Part shown: positions 1-12,626 of the stretch, piece by piece
Position numbering within the stretch: the first letter of the stretch is position 1
Layout of the letters: the number at the start of each line of letters is the position of its first letter
Source of the DNA: Malania oleifera
Lineage: Eukaryota > Streptophyta > Magnoliopsida > Santalales > Ximeniaceae
Length of the DNA stretch: 64,000 nucleotides
Direction of reading: 5' to 3'
NCBI RefSeq assembly: GCF_029873635.1
Contig: NC_080420.1
Span: 33,750,231-33,814,230, forward strand
The notes under the pieces: generated by a model
Seen by the model: only the letters and a program-made list of their open reading frames with translations
What the model was told of the DNA's origin: nothing
The model's database searches: none
Translations under genes and position numbers: made by a program

Positions 1-930
1 TCAGATGATTTACGTATACAAAGAAACTTATTATGACAGAGTATGTGATTTCCAGATATATAGGTGTGAGTACAGATTTACGTGATATTATCAATTAAAG
101 TTAATTATTTAAAATATATATGTATGCTACACTAGAACTCATATTGTCACACACACTGATAATAATCTATTCCGTCAAACTAAAAGGTGTCTTATTCCAA
201 TAACTTTAATATTTCAGGAAATCCACGAAGTTGAGCTTAGTGAGCTTCAAGAGAGAGGTGGCTTAGATATTATAGTTCAGGGTAAGTATTTGTGAGACAG
301 GGACATGCTTTGCATATTTTGGGATGTATTATGGATTTTAAGGGGAATATGTATGTATTTATGGTGATTTTAGAACTCTCGTATTGTATATGGGGATTTT
401 GTATATTTATGCTTCTATTGTGTTGTAGTATGGCACAGATGAGATACTGCAGTTTGTCATAATCAAAATAGAAGACGAACTAAAAAATTTAACAACCTTT
501 TTGTTGTAAGAGCATGTTGAACATGTCCTCCATCTTCTTCTGGAAGGCGGCCATGTTCTCTATTCTCCTTTGGAATATAAGGAATTCCTCACTTGTCACC
601 CCCAAACGGTCTCCAGGTGTAGAGTGAATGGATTGAGGCAATTGATCACCCGCAGCATGATCTGACCTTAAATTGGTGGTTATTGCCATGATTCAACAAT
701 CGAAGATCAGAAGTAAGATGAACACCTCTTAGAGGCATTGCCACAGATGACGTCAACTGTTGCAGAATAAAAATGTCAAATGACCTCTTATGAACTTTTC
801 GATCTTGATTTTAAAGACCAAAAAATTCTACTACTCTGATACAAAAATAAAAACCACCTGACCCCCAAGTGGGATACCGGGTACACCTGTCCATAAGTGT
901 ATGAATAGGTCTACTTTTCTAAGCATGGAT
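1..930 (+). repeat. Ty3/gypsy-type LTR 3' part and flanking retroelement debris
   Basis: Positions 150-200 carry the box (ACACACTGATAATAATCTA, then AAAGGTGTCTTA) seen near the 3' end of all gypsy-type LTRs in this window, and an acceptor-like ATTTCAG follows at 211-217. The LTR is cut by the window edge. A minus-strand open frame of 66 codons (489-689) starts MAITTNLRSDHAAGDQ and has a coiled, charged C-terminal half; I do not recognise it, and it may be the start of a retroelement gag. Around 845-890 there is a fragment of a minus-strand LTR end (ACCTGACCCCCAAGTGGG, GGGTACACCTGTCC), like those at 12.17 and 60.08 kb. No host gene is visible. Confidence 0.5.
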
Positions 931-934
931 GACA

Positions 935-2776
935 AATGAGAAATGGAAGCCGAGAAGTAATTAAAGGAGCACATCTTTCGGTGCATTCCATGAAATTACA
1001 AAGGAGCAAAGAATGAAGTTTTCATTTATTTTAAGTCGTATTTTTATATTTGTCATTTGGGTCTGTAATAATAATCTAGGGTTTGTAATAATTAATGCAT
1101 GACATGCATGGTAGGAACTATAAGCTCAGTAATGATCGTAGATGGACTTTAGGGCTGACTTCAGTCGAATGACCCCAGGTTTTTTAGGCTAAATTAAAGT
1201 GCCTTGACCTTAGATAGACCCTAGGTCCATGCACGTAACTTTAAACTCAAATCAGGACTTAAATGCACACTTTAAGTGTGTTCGATCAAACGAACCAGAA
1301 CCTACATAAAAGCTTCGGTCGACCGAACCTAATAGGGTCAACTTGTTGACTATTCGGCCAACCATTTTAAAATGAACTTGAGTTGTATGGTCGATTGAAC
1401 TGACACGTGGGGTGATTCCCAATGCTCTGGTCGACTGAACCTTTAGTTAAAATCTGACCTGGTTGACCGAACATTAGAATATGGTCAACCGAACTTACCT
1501 TGGTCGACCAAACCTCGGAGGGTCCAAAATCGCCTAAATATGGTCGACCAAAACCTCAATTAAATAATGCCATGGTCGACCAAACTTAGTGTTTTGGCCA
1601 ACTGAACCTCAAATATGGTCGATCGAAACTCTCGAGTTGCTCGATTTTTACCGAGGTTAAAAGGGGCTTAATTTTATTAAACACATTTAAAACAAATTTA
1701 ATAATTCCCCTGATATTTTCAAAGCTCACTCTTCCAAAAACAAAGCCTATACACTCACCCTTTGTTATTCCGTTGCAAAATCTAGCTTGGTGAGAGTGAT
1801 TTTACATTGTCTATACTAGCTTCAAATCTCATTGATTTATTGCTTCATTGATTTTTAATTGAGAGTTTTAGCCAAAGTTTTTTTGCCCCCGGTTTATTTA
1901 ATAACTTCATTGTGTGGGGAAAAATTTGAAGCTTATGAGTCTTGGGATTTGTATTGCAAGATTCTGAGGCTTGTATTTTGATTATGATAAAATTATTTTT
2001 GACAAGCTTATATTTCAAATATCTGTTGAGCTAATATTTTGAGATAATCATTTTTTTTTTAGATATTTTGAATATTCTGGTTGGAACTCTTTGAAACCCT
2101 AGTTGTGATTGATTAATATTGATACATAGTTTCAAAAATAGATTGATTATATACTCTTGTACTTGACTACATATTAACATTAGATTGAGTGTCATCACAC
2201 ATATTACACAAAGCTTATAGATCCTATCTTGTTGATGTGCATTGATTGATATTGGTACAAATCTACTTGTTGGAGAAGCACATACTTTGTACACAAAATT
2301 TTATTTTGAATTGGCTGTATTCCAGGCGTGGCCTGAGGGGGTTTGAACTAGCCCATAAGGATTGGTAGGGCCTTCTCCGCCCCGTAAGGAGAGTGTGTAA
2401 AGGTTGAGGTAAGCCCTGGTGTAATTTGACATCGTTGTAAATGGTGCCGCTCCACCCGTTAAGTGAGCAATAGTGGTAATCCTCGGGTTTGCGAGCTGAG
2501 GCGGGGACATAGGCAGTATTGGCCAAACCCCAATAGCATATCGTGTGTCTACTTTATAATTTCAAAATTTTTTTTCTGCACATGTATGTTATTTTTATTA
2601 GACTGTGAATGCTGCGCATGATTTAATTTCCGTATATTATATTTATCTGTGCATTTGGGATTGCATAAACAAACCCTAGGTTGTGTTATACTGCTGCTGG
2701 ACATTAAACCTAGGAAAAAATTTTTAATACCCAATTCACTTCCCCTATTGGGAATACACCAATTCCAACGAGGGTC
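935..2776 (+). repeat. copia-type LTR, 5'-truncated
   Basis: The sequence is the plus-strand counterpart of the minus-strand LTR at 5443-9612. The segment at 2320-2530 (starting CAGGCGTGGCCTGAGGGGG) matches the reverse complement of 5690-5890, and the end at 2735-2776 (ACCCAATTCACTTCCCC, then GGGAATACACCAATTCCAAC) matches the reverse of 5443-5480. At 1290-1632 there is an array of about ten short palindrome-like boxes built on TTCGGTCGACCGAAC and TGGTCGACCAAAC. The expected 5' terminus is missing. Assignment to Ty1/copia is inferred from the terminal sequence style; no coding region is attached. Confidence 0.6.
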
Positions 2777-2849
2777 ATGGAGAACTTGTTCCCCGCCAAT
2801 AGCCAATTGATCCTGATTCACATGAGAAAGTAGAAAACCCACAAGAGAG

Positions 2850-3640
2850 CAATGAAAAAACTAACCCCGCAAAGAAGGTGGAAGATGCCAATAGCATGGG
2901 GTTCAATGAACAACGATCGAACAAGTTGGAGAAAAGGATCAAGAAGATCTACCAAATAGAAAAGATGATGAAAGAGATTTGAACCAACCCATCTTGTGGA
3001 GAGGCCTCGTTGATGTCCTTGGATCCGCCTTTCGCCAAAGAGATGATGGAGGTCCCACTGCCAAGCAAGTTCAAAATGTCAACCTTTGAAAGGTACAAAG
3101 GATTAGCCAACCTAGTTGATCACTCGGGTACCTTCAAGGTATTGATGCAGTTACAAGGCACACTTGATGCCATCATGTTTTGTGCATTTTCTGCCACCCT
3201 TAAAGGTAATGCCAGGGCATGGTACTAGACCCTGAAACCTGGGTCGATTAGCTCTTTCTCTGAGATAGAGCAGCGGTTTATTAGTCATTTCATTAGCAGC
3301 CGCATGATAGCCAAAACCTTGGCCCATCTGATGAGCCTGGTCCAAGGATAAAGAGAGACATTGAAAAATTTTATACATCTCTTCATCACAGCAACCCTTG
3401 AGATCCGCAATCTGGATCACGGGGTAGCACTGGCGGCCATAACCATAACACTCCAACCTGGAGACTTCCTATACTCGTCGAGAAAGAGGCCCCTAGCCGA
3501 CATGGGGGAACTACTGGCATAAGAAAAGAAGTACATTAATCTGGAGGAAGTAGTGGACACTAGGAGAGACCGAGCTGATTTGAAAAGAAATAGCTTGAGG
3601 GATACAAGAGAGGCCTCTAAAAAAGGGAAGAAGTAAGAGA
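2850..3640 (+). pseudogene. Ty3/gypsy (Tat/Ogre-like) gag relic
   Basis: Translation gives a retrotransposon gag (capsid) domain with internal stops. Recognisable pieces are PLPSKFKMSTFERYKG, DHSGTFKVLMQLQG, FSATLKGNARAWY, LKPGSISSFSEIEQRF, then VALAAITITLQPGDFLYS and a basic, charged tail. This order and wording are typical of the gag of Tat/Ogre elements (family knowledge). In-frame TAG codons follow ARAWY and SLVQG, so it is dead. Protease, RT and integrase do not follow; the sequence goes directly into a repeat-rich 3' region and a 3' LTR, so the element has lost its pol. Confidence 0.75.
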
Positions 3641-3889
3641 GTAGCAAGTTGTAGAGCAGCCTTAGGGGGTTAGGAGATACAAGTAAGTTTCAGTCCTATA
3701 CTCCCCTAATGTCTCATGTACCAATGCCCTTGGGGGTTCTGACCCAATGTAGCATGCCCAAAATGGAGATTATTCCATAAAATTGCATCTCTGTCAATCA
3801 TATCTTCGAACACTTTGTGTGCCTCTATTAAATTATCAAATTTTGCGTACATATCAATAAGTGCATTCTTTGTCATGCTACTCAATTTC

Positions 3890-4420
3890 AGCCCAAAAGA
3901 TTAGAAAAGCTCATTAGGCAAAATAGAACTGGCCCAATTGACGAGCAATGCTCACACGGCTTGAAGATAGCCCAAAAGATGAGCACAAGTCATTAGGCAA
4001 AGAAAAAAAGGCCGAACTGATGAGCAACGCTTATGAGCATAGCTCATTAAGCAATGTAAAATCAGATCAAAAGATAAGCACAACTCATTAGGCAAAGTAA
4101 AATCAGCCCAAAAGATGAGCACAACTCATTAGGCCAGAAGACAACCCAAAAGATGAGCACGACTCATTAGACAAAATAAAACCGGGCCAAAAGATGAGCA
4201 CAACTCATTTGGCCAGAAGACTACCCAAAAAATGAGCACAAATTATTAGGCAAAGTAATACTAGCCCAAAAGATAAGCACAACTCATTAGGCCAGAAGAC
4301 TTCCCAAAAGATGAGCACAACTCATTAGGCAAAGTGAAACCGACCCAAAAAAATGAGCACAACTCATTAGGCCAAAAAACAACTTGAAAGATGAGCATAA
4401 CTCATTAAACACAACATTAT
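3890..4420 (+). repeat. minisatellite in the 3' region of the Tat-like element
   Basis: A unit of roughly 40-60 bp, core CAAAAGATGAGCACAACTC followed by ATTAGGC, is repeated imperfectly about ten times. Spacing varies because of alternating long and short units (AAAGTAAAATCAGCC versus CAGAAGACAACC). It lies between the gag relic and the polypurine tract, the 3' untranslated position where Tat/Ogre elements often hold tandem repeats. Confidence 0.8.
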
Positions 4421-4514
4421 TTCAGATCAATTCATCATTCGAATCAAACAAAACTTGGCTCCACAAAGCCCAATAGGAACAATTTTCAAACTTTGGAAAT
4501 GAACGTCAAAATTT

Positions 4515-4540
4515 GAAAAAAAAAAGGGGGGGGGGGGAAC
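4515..4540 (+). other. polypurine tract
   Basis: A run of A followed by a run of G, ending GGGGGAAC, sits directly before the LTR start TGATATACC. This is the expected primer for plus-strand DNA synthesis of an LTR retrotransposon and fixes the orientation as plus. Confidence 0.75.
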
Positions 4541-4972
4541 TGATATACCTCAAATATACCACCTATCTAGAGGAAACCAGAGCACAACATTAATGAGGGC
4601 AATTACCACCCAATTCAATTGCTTGGGCGGAGCACTTGACGCCCACCTTATAATGACCAGAGCAATCCACACCAACAGTGTAATAACCAGAGTGATTCAC
4701 GTTCGCATCATAATTCGCCAATAAGTGGCATATCACTCTCAGGTCAAACTCTTTCACTATAAATAGGGACTTTGAGAAGAGGCTAATGTATCTCATTCTA
4801 AACTTATCTTTACTATTGCTTGCAACCTCTCTGGAGCAATCCCTTACTTAGGCATCATAATGATCCCTCAGAGTACACCTGGGTCCTCCAAGCCACTTTT
4901 CTTTCATCCTTTTTCAGGTGATCGAGATCGAAAAGTTCATCGGAGGTCATTCGAAATTTTTATTTCGCAACA
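4541..4972 (+). repeat. Tat/Ogre-like 3' LTR with TATA box
   Basis: The 432-bp LTR begins TGATATACCTC directly after the polypurine tract and ends TTTCGCAACA. A TATA box (ACTATAAATAGGG) is at about 4757, followed by a plausible transcript start. The sequence after 4972 is the copia relic, so this is the right edge of the Tat-like element. The matching 5' LTR was not found; a copia-type LTR abuts the gag instead. Confidence 0.7.
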
Positions 4973-5442
4973 GCATTGGACCTATGCATCTTAAATTTTA
5001 AACAAGTATTCGAAGTACTTATTAGATATTGAAGTATCTATTTTAACGCTTTTTGATGCTCTTCAGCTAGGTTAGCCATGTATCCAACATTGAAAACATG
5101 TGAAATGTCTAGATGAGTACAAAACATAGGACAATTTAGACTTCCAAGTGCACTAGAATAAGGAACATGTGACATGTAATCACTTTCTATGTTCGATTTT
5201 GGAGACAAAATAGTTGAAAGTTAGAAATGTGCACTAAGTGAAGTGCTAATAGGGGTTTGGCATTTCTCGTGCCAAAGCACTCCAAAAGTTCTTCAAAAAA
5301 TTTATTTTGTTTCAAATATAACAACACTTCCTTTCGATTCTTGTGAATTTCCATGCCAAGAATCTTCTTTGCTGCTCCTAAATTTTTCATTTCAAACTCC
5401 TAAACAAGCTAGTCCTTTAACTTGTTGATCTAAGATTTATCT
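4973..5442 (-). pseudogene. Ty1/copia reverse transcriptase relic, C-terminal piece
   Basis: Read on the minus strand this continues the copia RT: FEMKNLGAAKKILGMEIHKN, then LLYLKQNKFFEELLECFG, the region after the catalytic YVDD. In-frame stops interrupt it (at INKLKD and after). At 5438-5442 the host sequence is TATCT, repeated at 9613-9617 beyond the inserted LTR; taking one copy away lets the RT frame run on. It is one of several pieces of the same relic (others at 9613-9812, 11637-12076, 20218-20318 and 22412-23990). Confidence 0.8.
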
Positions 5443-8400
5443 TGTTAGAATTGGTGTATTCCCAAGAAGGGGGGGGGGTGAATTGGGTATTTAAAACTTT
5501 ATGCTTAGGTTAAACCAGATGACAGCAGGATTTCACAACCTATGGTCTTTCTATGTAATCTCAATTACACTTATAATTAACTGAACAAATATTTAAACAA
5601 TTAAAGCAATCTCAGTATTTCCCAAGCATTCACATAAAATGAAATATAAACAACTAAATATGAAAAATTAAATAGTGTGGGGGAAAGAGAATAACACAGG
5701 ATATGTTATTGGGGTTCGACCAACTGTGCCTACGTCCCCGCCTCGGCTTGCAAACCCAAGAATTACCACTAATGCTCACTTAATGGGTGGAGCGACACCA
5801 TTTATAACATCGGATCAAATTACCAGGGCTGACCTCAACCTTTACAACCTGATCCTTATGGGCTAGATCAACACCCCCTTAAGCCTCGTCTAGAATACAC
5901 AGATCGATATAAATTTTTGTATACAATTCAAATGCTTCTACACAAGAAAATATGTACCACTATGCACAATACAACCAATGCACTCACAGACGATAAGGAA
6001 TTAATGCTTAGGTGAGATTTCGTTAACTAGTGTGTTAACTCTCAATAATATGTGTGTCAGTATGTGTATGTAAGAGTGAGACCTTTGATTTCAAGATAAT
6101 GAATTTGCAATATGAATATTCAAGGCATCTCCTGAACCCTAATCAAATATCTCAAAAATACTTTTCAAGTATCACACATAATGGATATTAGGGTTTAAGC
6201 TTGCTAAAAATGATTTTATCAAAACACAAAGCAAGCTTATGAAACTTGCAACAAGGATGCAAGTTCTTAAGCCAATGAAGAGTTTTCCCCAATCCAATAT
6301 ATAAAAATATAATACGATGGGAAAAACTTTAAGCTACTCTCCAAAAAATCAATACACAAAAAATGCAAATATGGGAGAGATAAGCTTTTGCGTAGTATGA
6401 AGAATTCTCACAACAGAATAACACTCAACCTAGCTTTGTTAATGTAATCAATATGCAAATGAATAAGGTGAGGAAAATATGCTCTTTCTAAAGATATATA
6501 ATGAAATGAGTATAAGAAAGAGTTTTTGGCAATATACTTGTGAAAAGGGTAATGAAAACTAAGATATCGTCCCAAGAGGAGGGTGAATTGGATTTAAAAA
6601 TTTATTTTAATTCTTTTTAATGAGATCTCGACTTCTTGTTGATTTATTAAATACACAACAAATACTTTCAATCCACAACCACAACACAAGTATTTAAACA
6701 AACAAGTTACCAATCAATCAATTAATCAAACCAATCAATTTTCCAATCAACCACAATATTCAAACTAAGATATAAGATTCAGCTTGCGTTTGTTTACAGC
6801 CCTGTAGTTAATGAATTTGCTTTCTTAAAATAAGGTGCAATATAAAATCCAATACTCTTTCCAAAATCTTAGACGTTAAATAAACTTTCAGTTTAGAGAA
6901 TCTTTGAGTGTTTCACCAATCAACATACTCCTTTATGGTTTCTGCAAAGAAAGGATCAACCACCGTACTCCCTTTCGATTTATGCAATCCCAAAAACAAA
7001 TTAAGCTTAAGTTTACTTAATATCAAATCCACGTAGTGTTTATGATTAAGGAATTTAAAACATCCACACAGTTCGTATATGCTGTAAGTAAAGAGAGTAA
7101 GGGAAAGAGAGAGTGAGACTGGGATTTTTATGAGGTTTGACTTATACCCAGCCTACGTCCTCACCTTTGGAAAACCACCAAATTATTCACTAAAACCAGC
7201 TCCTTTTTCGAGCGGAACAACACCATTTACACACTCCTTCAAAAGGCTAGAGCCCGCCTCTCCAAATGATATACCCTCATTCGGTCACTCCTTCAATTAG
7301 GCTAGAGCAGAAACTCTCTAAGCGATATCCCCTCCCTTAGCCAACGATCCGAACACCTCGAATCATCCAAGAACTACAAAGATATGAAGTAATCGCTGCA
7401 TACAATAGCACTCTCAAAACAGAGTAGATTAGTACAATTTCAGCTGTAGGTACTTCAATAATTCAAATACCAATAAGAAATAGAATTGAAGCTCAAGTGT
7501 AGAATTCACCAAGGGTTCCTTTGTGATTTGAGAAAACTCAGTATGAGAACCTTAGGTTGGTGTTTCAGCAATTTAGATGATTTCCCTCCAACAAGAGTAT
7601 GAGCAATATGAAACTTTGAGAGAGATTGAAAGATTTGATGCAAGTATGCTGTGTGATTGGTTGTATATTTGAATTCTTGGGATTAAAGGTGTATTTATAG
7701 GCATTTTAGGATTAATTTCCTTATTCCCAAAGTAACTTGGAGTGTCCACCAAGTTTTTATAACGTTCATATTTGAAAAACCAATTTTTGAAATTTTCCCG
7801 TTGGAGTTTAAAAAATCAAAACCCATGGAGTTAGTCGATTGACGAGGTGACTGGGTAGTGTATTTCCACAGGGTCAGTTGGCTGGACAGGCGGCTGACAC
7901 CCTTCTTCTAAAAATCAAAATTAGGAAATTGTCAGTCGGCTAGCTTGACACAGTTCAAAATGGGTCAGCCGGCTGGGTGTTTTCAGTTCATCGAGTCAGT
8001 CGGCTGGACAATTAACTTTGCTGTAGGTTTTCTGTCAATCGGCTGACTAAACTCAGAGTGTTTCTGGTCAGTCGGCTGACCAATCCTTTTTCTGATTTTT
8101 CATTTTTGGTTTTCAAATTTAATTTTATCTTGTTTTGGTGTTTCATAAAACATTTTTCGGAATTTTAAAATAGGTCTCTAAATCCATATATTTCCCCTAA
8201 AGAGCTTCAACAATATTTCAAAAGATATTTAAATATTAGAGCACTTACAAAAAGACCTTTAAGTCATTTGTCATTCTTAAACACTTAAGTCTTCATGCTT
8301 TGGTCTTCTCATCTTCAAGCTTTAAGATACTTTGAGGTTTTCATCGAGTTCTTTTTAATATCCATGCTCTCATTATCTTCAAGCTTTAGTCTTTTGATGC

Positions 8401-9612
8401 TTAACTACTCAGAGAAGCTTTCACTTGACTTGTCTTTGATTTCCAGTTTGCTTTTATGATAAACATAAATGTAAAGTTATGTTATCCTAAAACAAAGTCA
8501 CTCAACAGCACATGTTAAAGCATCTTCATTTGTTATCATCAAAACAAGATTGAAAAACCTAGTTAGGCCAACAGGTAGGAGTATAAAAGATTTAGCTCAA
8601 TAAAACATTTAGAGAAAATTTACTAATCTATATGCTAATCAACCCCTAGTTATGACAAATGAGGGGGTATATATATAGTTAGGCAAAAATATAACAGTTG
8701 GGTATTTTGAAAATTGTTTAATGCAAATTAACCTTGATTTATTGCGATAAAAATTTTGGCAACTCAAGAGGTTCGGTCGACTATATTTTAAGTTCGGTCG
8801 ACTCAATAGCCAAGTTCGGTCGACCGAGGCACTTTTGAACTATAGATGTAGTTGGCTGAATTAAGGGCTATTTCCGAACCCTTCGAGGTCTGGTCGACTA
8901 TATTTAAGTTCAGTCTGCTAAACATATAGTTCAGTCGACAAAATAAAAAATGAACTAGAGATTTGATTGTCTAAACGATTGGGTGTCAGATATGAGCTAG
9001 TTCGGTTGATTGAGGAAGATATGTTCAAAAATCATTTGGTCGGTTGAACCTTGGTCAAATTGTTGACCCTGAGAGGTTCAATTGACTGAGCTGAATATAC
9101 ACAGCTGGGTTCGGTTGACCGAAACCCTTTCAAATTTAATTTTAGGTCCAAATTTTTGCTAGAAGTTGCCCCTAATACATATGGTATGGTTTGTAAGATT
9201 GGGGGGATTTGTGCAAGTGACTGTGTAGGGACCTAGGGTCAGTCTATGGCTAAGACTTTTTAGTTTAGCCTAAAAACCTGGTGTCGGTCAATCGAAGGTG
9301 ATCCCTAAGGTTAATCTATGGTCTTGAGCATATAAGTCTATCATGCATGAGATGCAGTTATTACAGACCACAATATTATAGACCAAATAATGAAACAAAA
9401 TGCATTTTCAATTAAAACAAATGTCTTCTTCTTTTGCTCTTGACTCTTCACGGAATCAGCCAGGATTATGTGCTTTGAGTCCTTTTTGGCTTCCACTTCA
9501 CTTACATGTATGTGTTCTAAATGATTAACCTATTCAAGTACCGAGACACATACATTAGTAACATGCGATTTGTCATTATCAAAACCAAGGATCGGACTCA
9601 AAAAGTCAACAT
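5443..9612 (-). mobile_element. copia-type solo LTR (with nested LTR), target duplication TATCT
   Basis: On the plus strand the element begins TGTTAGAATTGG and ends AAAAAGTCAACA, flanked by TATCT at 5438-5442 and 9613-9617. It interrupts the copia RT relic. Orientation is minus: the G-run and CACCAATTC end lie at the left, and a TATA-like stretch (reverse of GGGGGTATATATATAG) lies near 8671 with a palindrome array upstream of it at 8760-9130. No coding region is present, so it is a solo LTR, enlarged by the separate insertion at 6553-8573. Confidence 0.85.
6553..8573 (-). mobile_element. LTR nested in the 5443-9612 LTR, target duplication GGTA(A/G)
   Basis: It begins TGAAAACTAAG and ends TTAGGCCAACA; the flanks are GGTAA (6548-6552) and GGTAG (8574-8578), a 4/5 match. 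It is of the same family as 20319-22411: both have a CCCAAGAGG block followed by GTGAATTGGATT at the left, and an AAAGAGAGAGTGAGAC block followed by a GCCTACGTCCTC block in the middle (about 7110-7165). A reverse TATA box (GTATTTATAGG) is at 7689. A palindrome array built on GTCAGTCGGCTGAC occupies 7835-8085, upstream of it on the minus strand. Confidence 0.8.
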
Positions 9613-9812
9613 ATCTTTAGAAGTCATATGCATGTCATCAACGTATAACATTAAGGAAATAAAAGAATCATCTTTATATTTCTTGAAGTACACATAACTA
9701 TCTCGCTTACTCCTTGAATACCTATTGTCTAACATAAATGAGACAAACCTTTTACACCACTAACAAGGAGACTGGTTCAATCCATATAGAAATTTATTTT
9801 ATAAACAAACAT
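9613..9812 (-). pseudogene. Ty1/copia reverse transcriptase relic, catalytic-core piece
   Basis: On the minus strand the piece reads from the FLYGLNQSP region (family consensus SLYGLKQSPR) to the YVDDM catalytic motif followed by HMTSK. It is bounded on both sides by solo LTR insertions. Their target duplications (TATCT on the left, AACAT on the right) explain the breaks. Confidence 0.8.
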
Positions 9813-11636
9813 TGTAACGACCCCAAAAATATATATAAACAAGATTAGTGGAATGATCCTCTAAATAATAATAATAATGATAATAATAATAATAATAATA
9901 ATAATAATTATTATTATTGTTAATTAAATAATATATATATATATATATATATGTTCAAACATCAAGAGACTTCCCGAAGTCTCCTTCCGTTCCATCTTCC
10001 TCTCCCCCCACCCCTCACGTTCTCTCTCTCTCTCTCTCTTAGTTTTTCCCGCATTTCATTGCCAAATTGAAAAATAAACATCATTCCCGGGTCCCAGCTC
10101 CGCTCTTTAAGGATTTAATCGGGGATATTTTGTCTTCTGCACGCCGTAGGCACCACTCCAGGGCTAATGTAAGTGGATTAGATTATGTCAGATTTTAGTT
10201 TAAAATATGCCTGATTTAAATTGATTATTTTATTTTAATTATATCCATATGCCTCGGCTAAATTAAACTACGGGGATTTGATTAAATCGAAGTTTTTGGG
10301 AATATATTTTGGAATTAAATTAAACTACGGGGATTTGATTAAATTGGGTTTTTGGGAATATATTTTGGAATTATATTAAAATGCAGGGATTTGATCAAAT
10401 CAGGTTTTTGGGAATATATTGGAATATACGCCTGGGTTAAATTAAAAACGCAGGGATTTGATCATATTTTTATTTTAATTATATCCGATTAAATTTGGGT
10501 ATATAAATTTGGTGATACTAATTTTATTTAAATATTTATGTGAGTAAAATTGAAGTACATAGATTTGATCCTGTCGTATTTTATTTAAATATGTTTGAGT
10601 TAAATTAAATATGTGAAGGTGATCATACCCGCATTTTTAATAAAATATACTCGAGTATATTATTATATATTTTCTCTAATAATTTATTAAAATATAATTA
10701 ACACACAAATCGTGTGGCATGAGATTAATTTATTTTATTGCATAATTAAGTATGTTGAGATTTTTACGGTGTTATATTTATTATGTGTTTTATTTGGAAT
10801 AATGATGAAATTTTATTTCAAATTATATGTTGAGAAAATGATGAGGTTATTATACTGTTTTTCTGCATAAATTGCAATTATATGTTTCAAGAACCCTGAT
10901 GGTCCGGAGATGGTGGATGCTTGGTACCGTAGCTACAGAGGAATATTAGTGCAGCCACACTATTGTGAAAGTGTTGGCGATGGATAGTCGATTTGGCCTA
11001 AGAAGGGTTGTGCCCACCTGTTTTCCGAACCAGGATGTGGTAAGCAATTTAATCTTACAGACATAAAATTTTGATTTAGTTTTGGTCGGCCAATCAAGTT
11101 AAGTCTAGTCTTCGGACCGCACAATCTAGTCATGAGGGTTAAACTTGACGTGCATTGGCCTAAAGAAGTTCTTTTATGCATATTTGTGTATTTATATGAC
11201 TATGGTCATTTAATAGGCCTAAATGATGTTTTGGAAGAAAGTATGTATATTTATTTATATGTGTGATCTATGGTTTACAAATGCAATTAGATTTAAAGTA
11301 AAATTATTAAATGTATTATTATTATATTATAAAGTTTGCTTTAGTAACACACTGACAATAATCTAGTCCTTACTTACTAAGAGGTGTCTCACCCCATTAT
11401 TATCTTACATTTTTAGATACCTTGAGGAGCATAGCTGAAATTAGAATAGCGTAGTGGAAGCATGGGTGGGATAGAAGAGTTAGTTAAGAGAAACATTTAA
11501 TTAGTTATGCTTTCAATAATTTAGAATTTTTAGTGATGTTAATTTTGATATTGGAGATATTGTTGTAATAAAGGTTTTTAGTACTCTGGTATAATGAATT
11601 TGAGGTCTTCCGGTGTATTAAACTCGGGTCACCGCA
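9813..11636 (+). mobile_element. Ty3/gypsy-type solo LTR, target duplication AACAT
   Basis: The 1824-bp element begins TGTAACGACCCC and ends GGGTCACCGCA, flanked by AACAT at 9808-9812 and 11637-11641. Without it and one AACAT copy the copia RT frame is continuous. Inside are a donor-like AATGTAAGT (GT at 10169-10170) and the conserved gypsy-LTR box at 11346-11392 followed by the acceptor ACATTTTTAG (AG at 11415-11416). A tandem repeat of roughly 60 bp (GGGATTTGATTAAAT...TTTTTGGGAATATAT) repeats three to four times at 10255-10470. An ATA run, a TA run and a CT run lie at 9866-10040. Confidence 0.88.
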
Positions 11637-12076
11637 AACATGGTCTTCCTTTCCATCAATAATAAAACCTTTAGGCTAATGTAAAAAAAAATATTTTCCT
11701 TAAGTTTACTATGCGAAAAAAAAAAAAAAGTTTTAACATCTAGTTGTTTCAATTCCAACCATGCTTAGAAACGATGGATAATAATGCATGTATTGAGCTA
11801 TATTTAACTACAGGAAAGTAAATATCATTAAAATCTACTCTTATAATTTGATTATAACCTTCTAAACATACCTTACATATTACACCCTCAATTGCTTGAG
11901 TTCTTTTCTTAAACTTGAAAATCCATTTGCAACCAACAATCTTCTTTCCCTTGGGTGGCTTTATTAATTCCAAAGTGTGATTCTTATGTAAAGACTTATT
12001 GTACTTTTGCAAAACCACTATCCACATAGTGGATTCAACACAAGAAATTGATTCCAAATTCGTAACAGATCCTTAG
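11637..12076 (-). pseudogene. Ty1/copia reverse transcriptase relic, N-terminal piece
   Basis: On the minus strand it reads SLHKNHTLELIKPPKGKK, CKWIFKFKK, then DFNDIYFPVVKYSSIHALLS, the start of a copia RT domain, and ends near the LTR breakpoint with GFIIDGKEDH. About 100 residues are open (11749-12057); between 11641 and 11749 it is degraded, with poly-A tracts. The right edge, CTTAG at 12072-12076, is repeated at 20218-20222, where the copia linker resumes. Confidence 0.82.
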
Positions 12077-12587
12077 TGTGACACCCTATTTTTGTTGTTT
12101 GTTTGTTTTTTTTTTTAAATAGTCATATACTCTTGATACCCTATTAATAATCAACTAGACGATCCGGGCCCAAGGTGGGGTACCGGGGATCCACCTGTCC
12201 ATATTCACATTCTGACTATGCAGCGGAAAACATAATACACCTATACTTTCTATATATACAATACTAGAGTACTAAAAACTTCAAAAATATACGTACAAAC
12301 CCCTCAAACAAATCCATCAAATATCCCAAGGATTATACAAACATACCCCCAGCCCCAAAATAAAAACATACCCTGACTATAGTAATCTACTCCTTCTCTA
12401 TCTCAGAGCTCGCTCCACCTGGCGACCCAGATTTCTTGAAATGTTTAAGATCTTTGGGGTGAGATACCTCTCAGTAAGTGGGAATAAATTATTATCAGTG
12501 TGTGGGAAATGAGTTTTAGTGTATTATATCATGTTCATATAAATATTAATTTAATTGAGAATTCATAGTAATTGTACTCATATCTAT

Positions 12588-12626
<39 letters not shown>

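Noticed and set aside
3890..4420. CRISPR-like array
   Set aside because: Repeats are imperfect, spacers are not unique, and the context is a plant retrotransposon.
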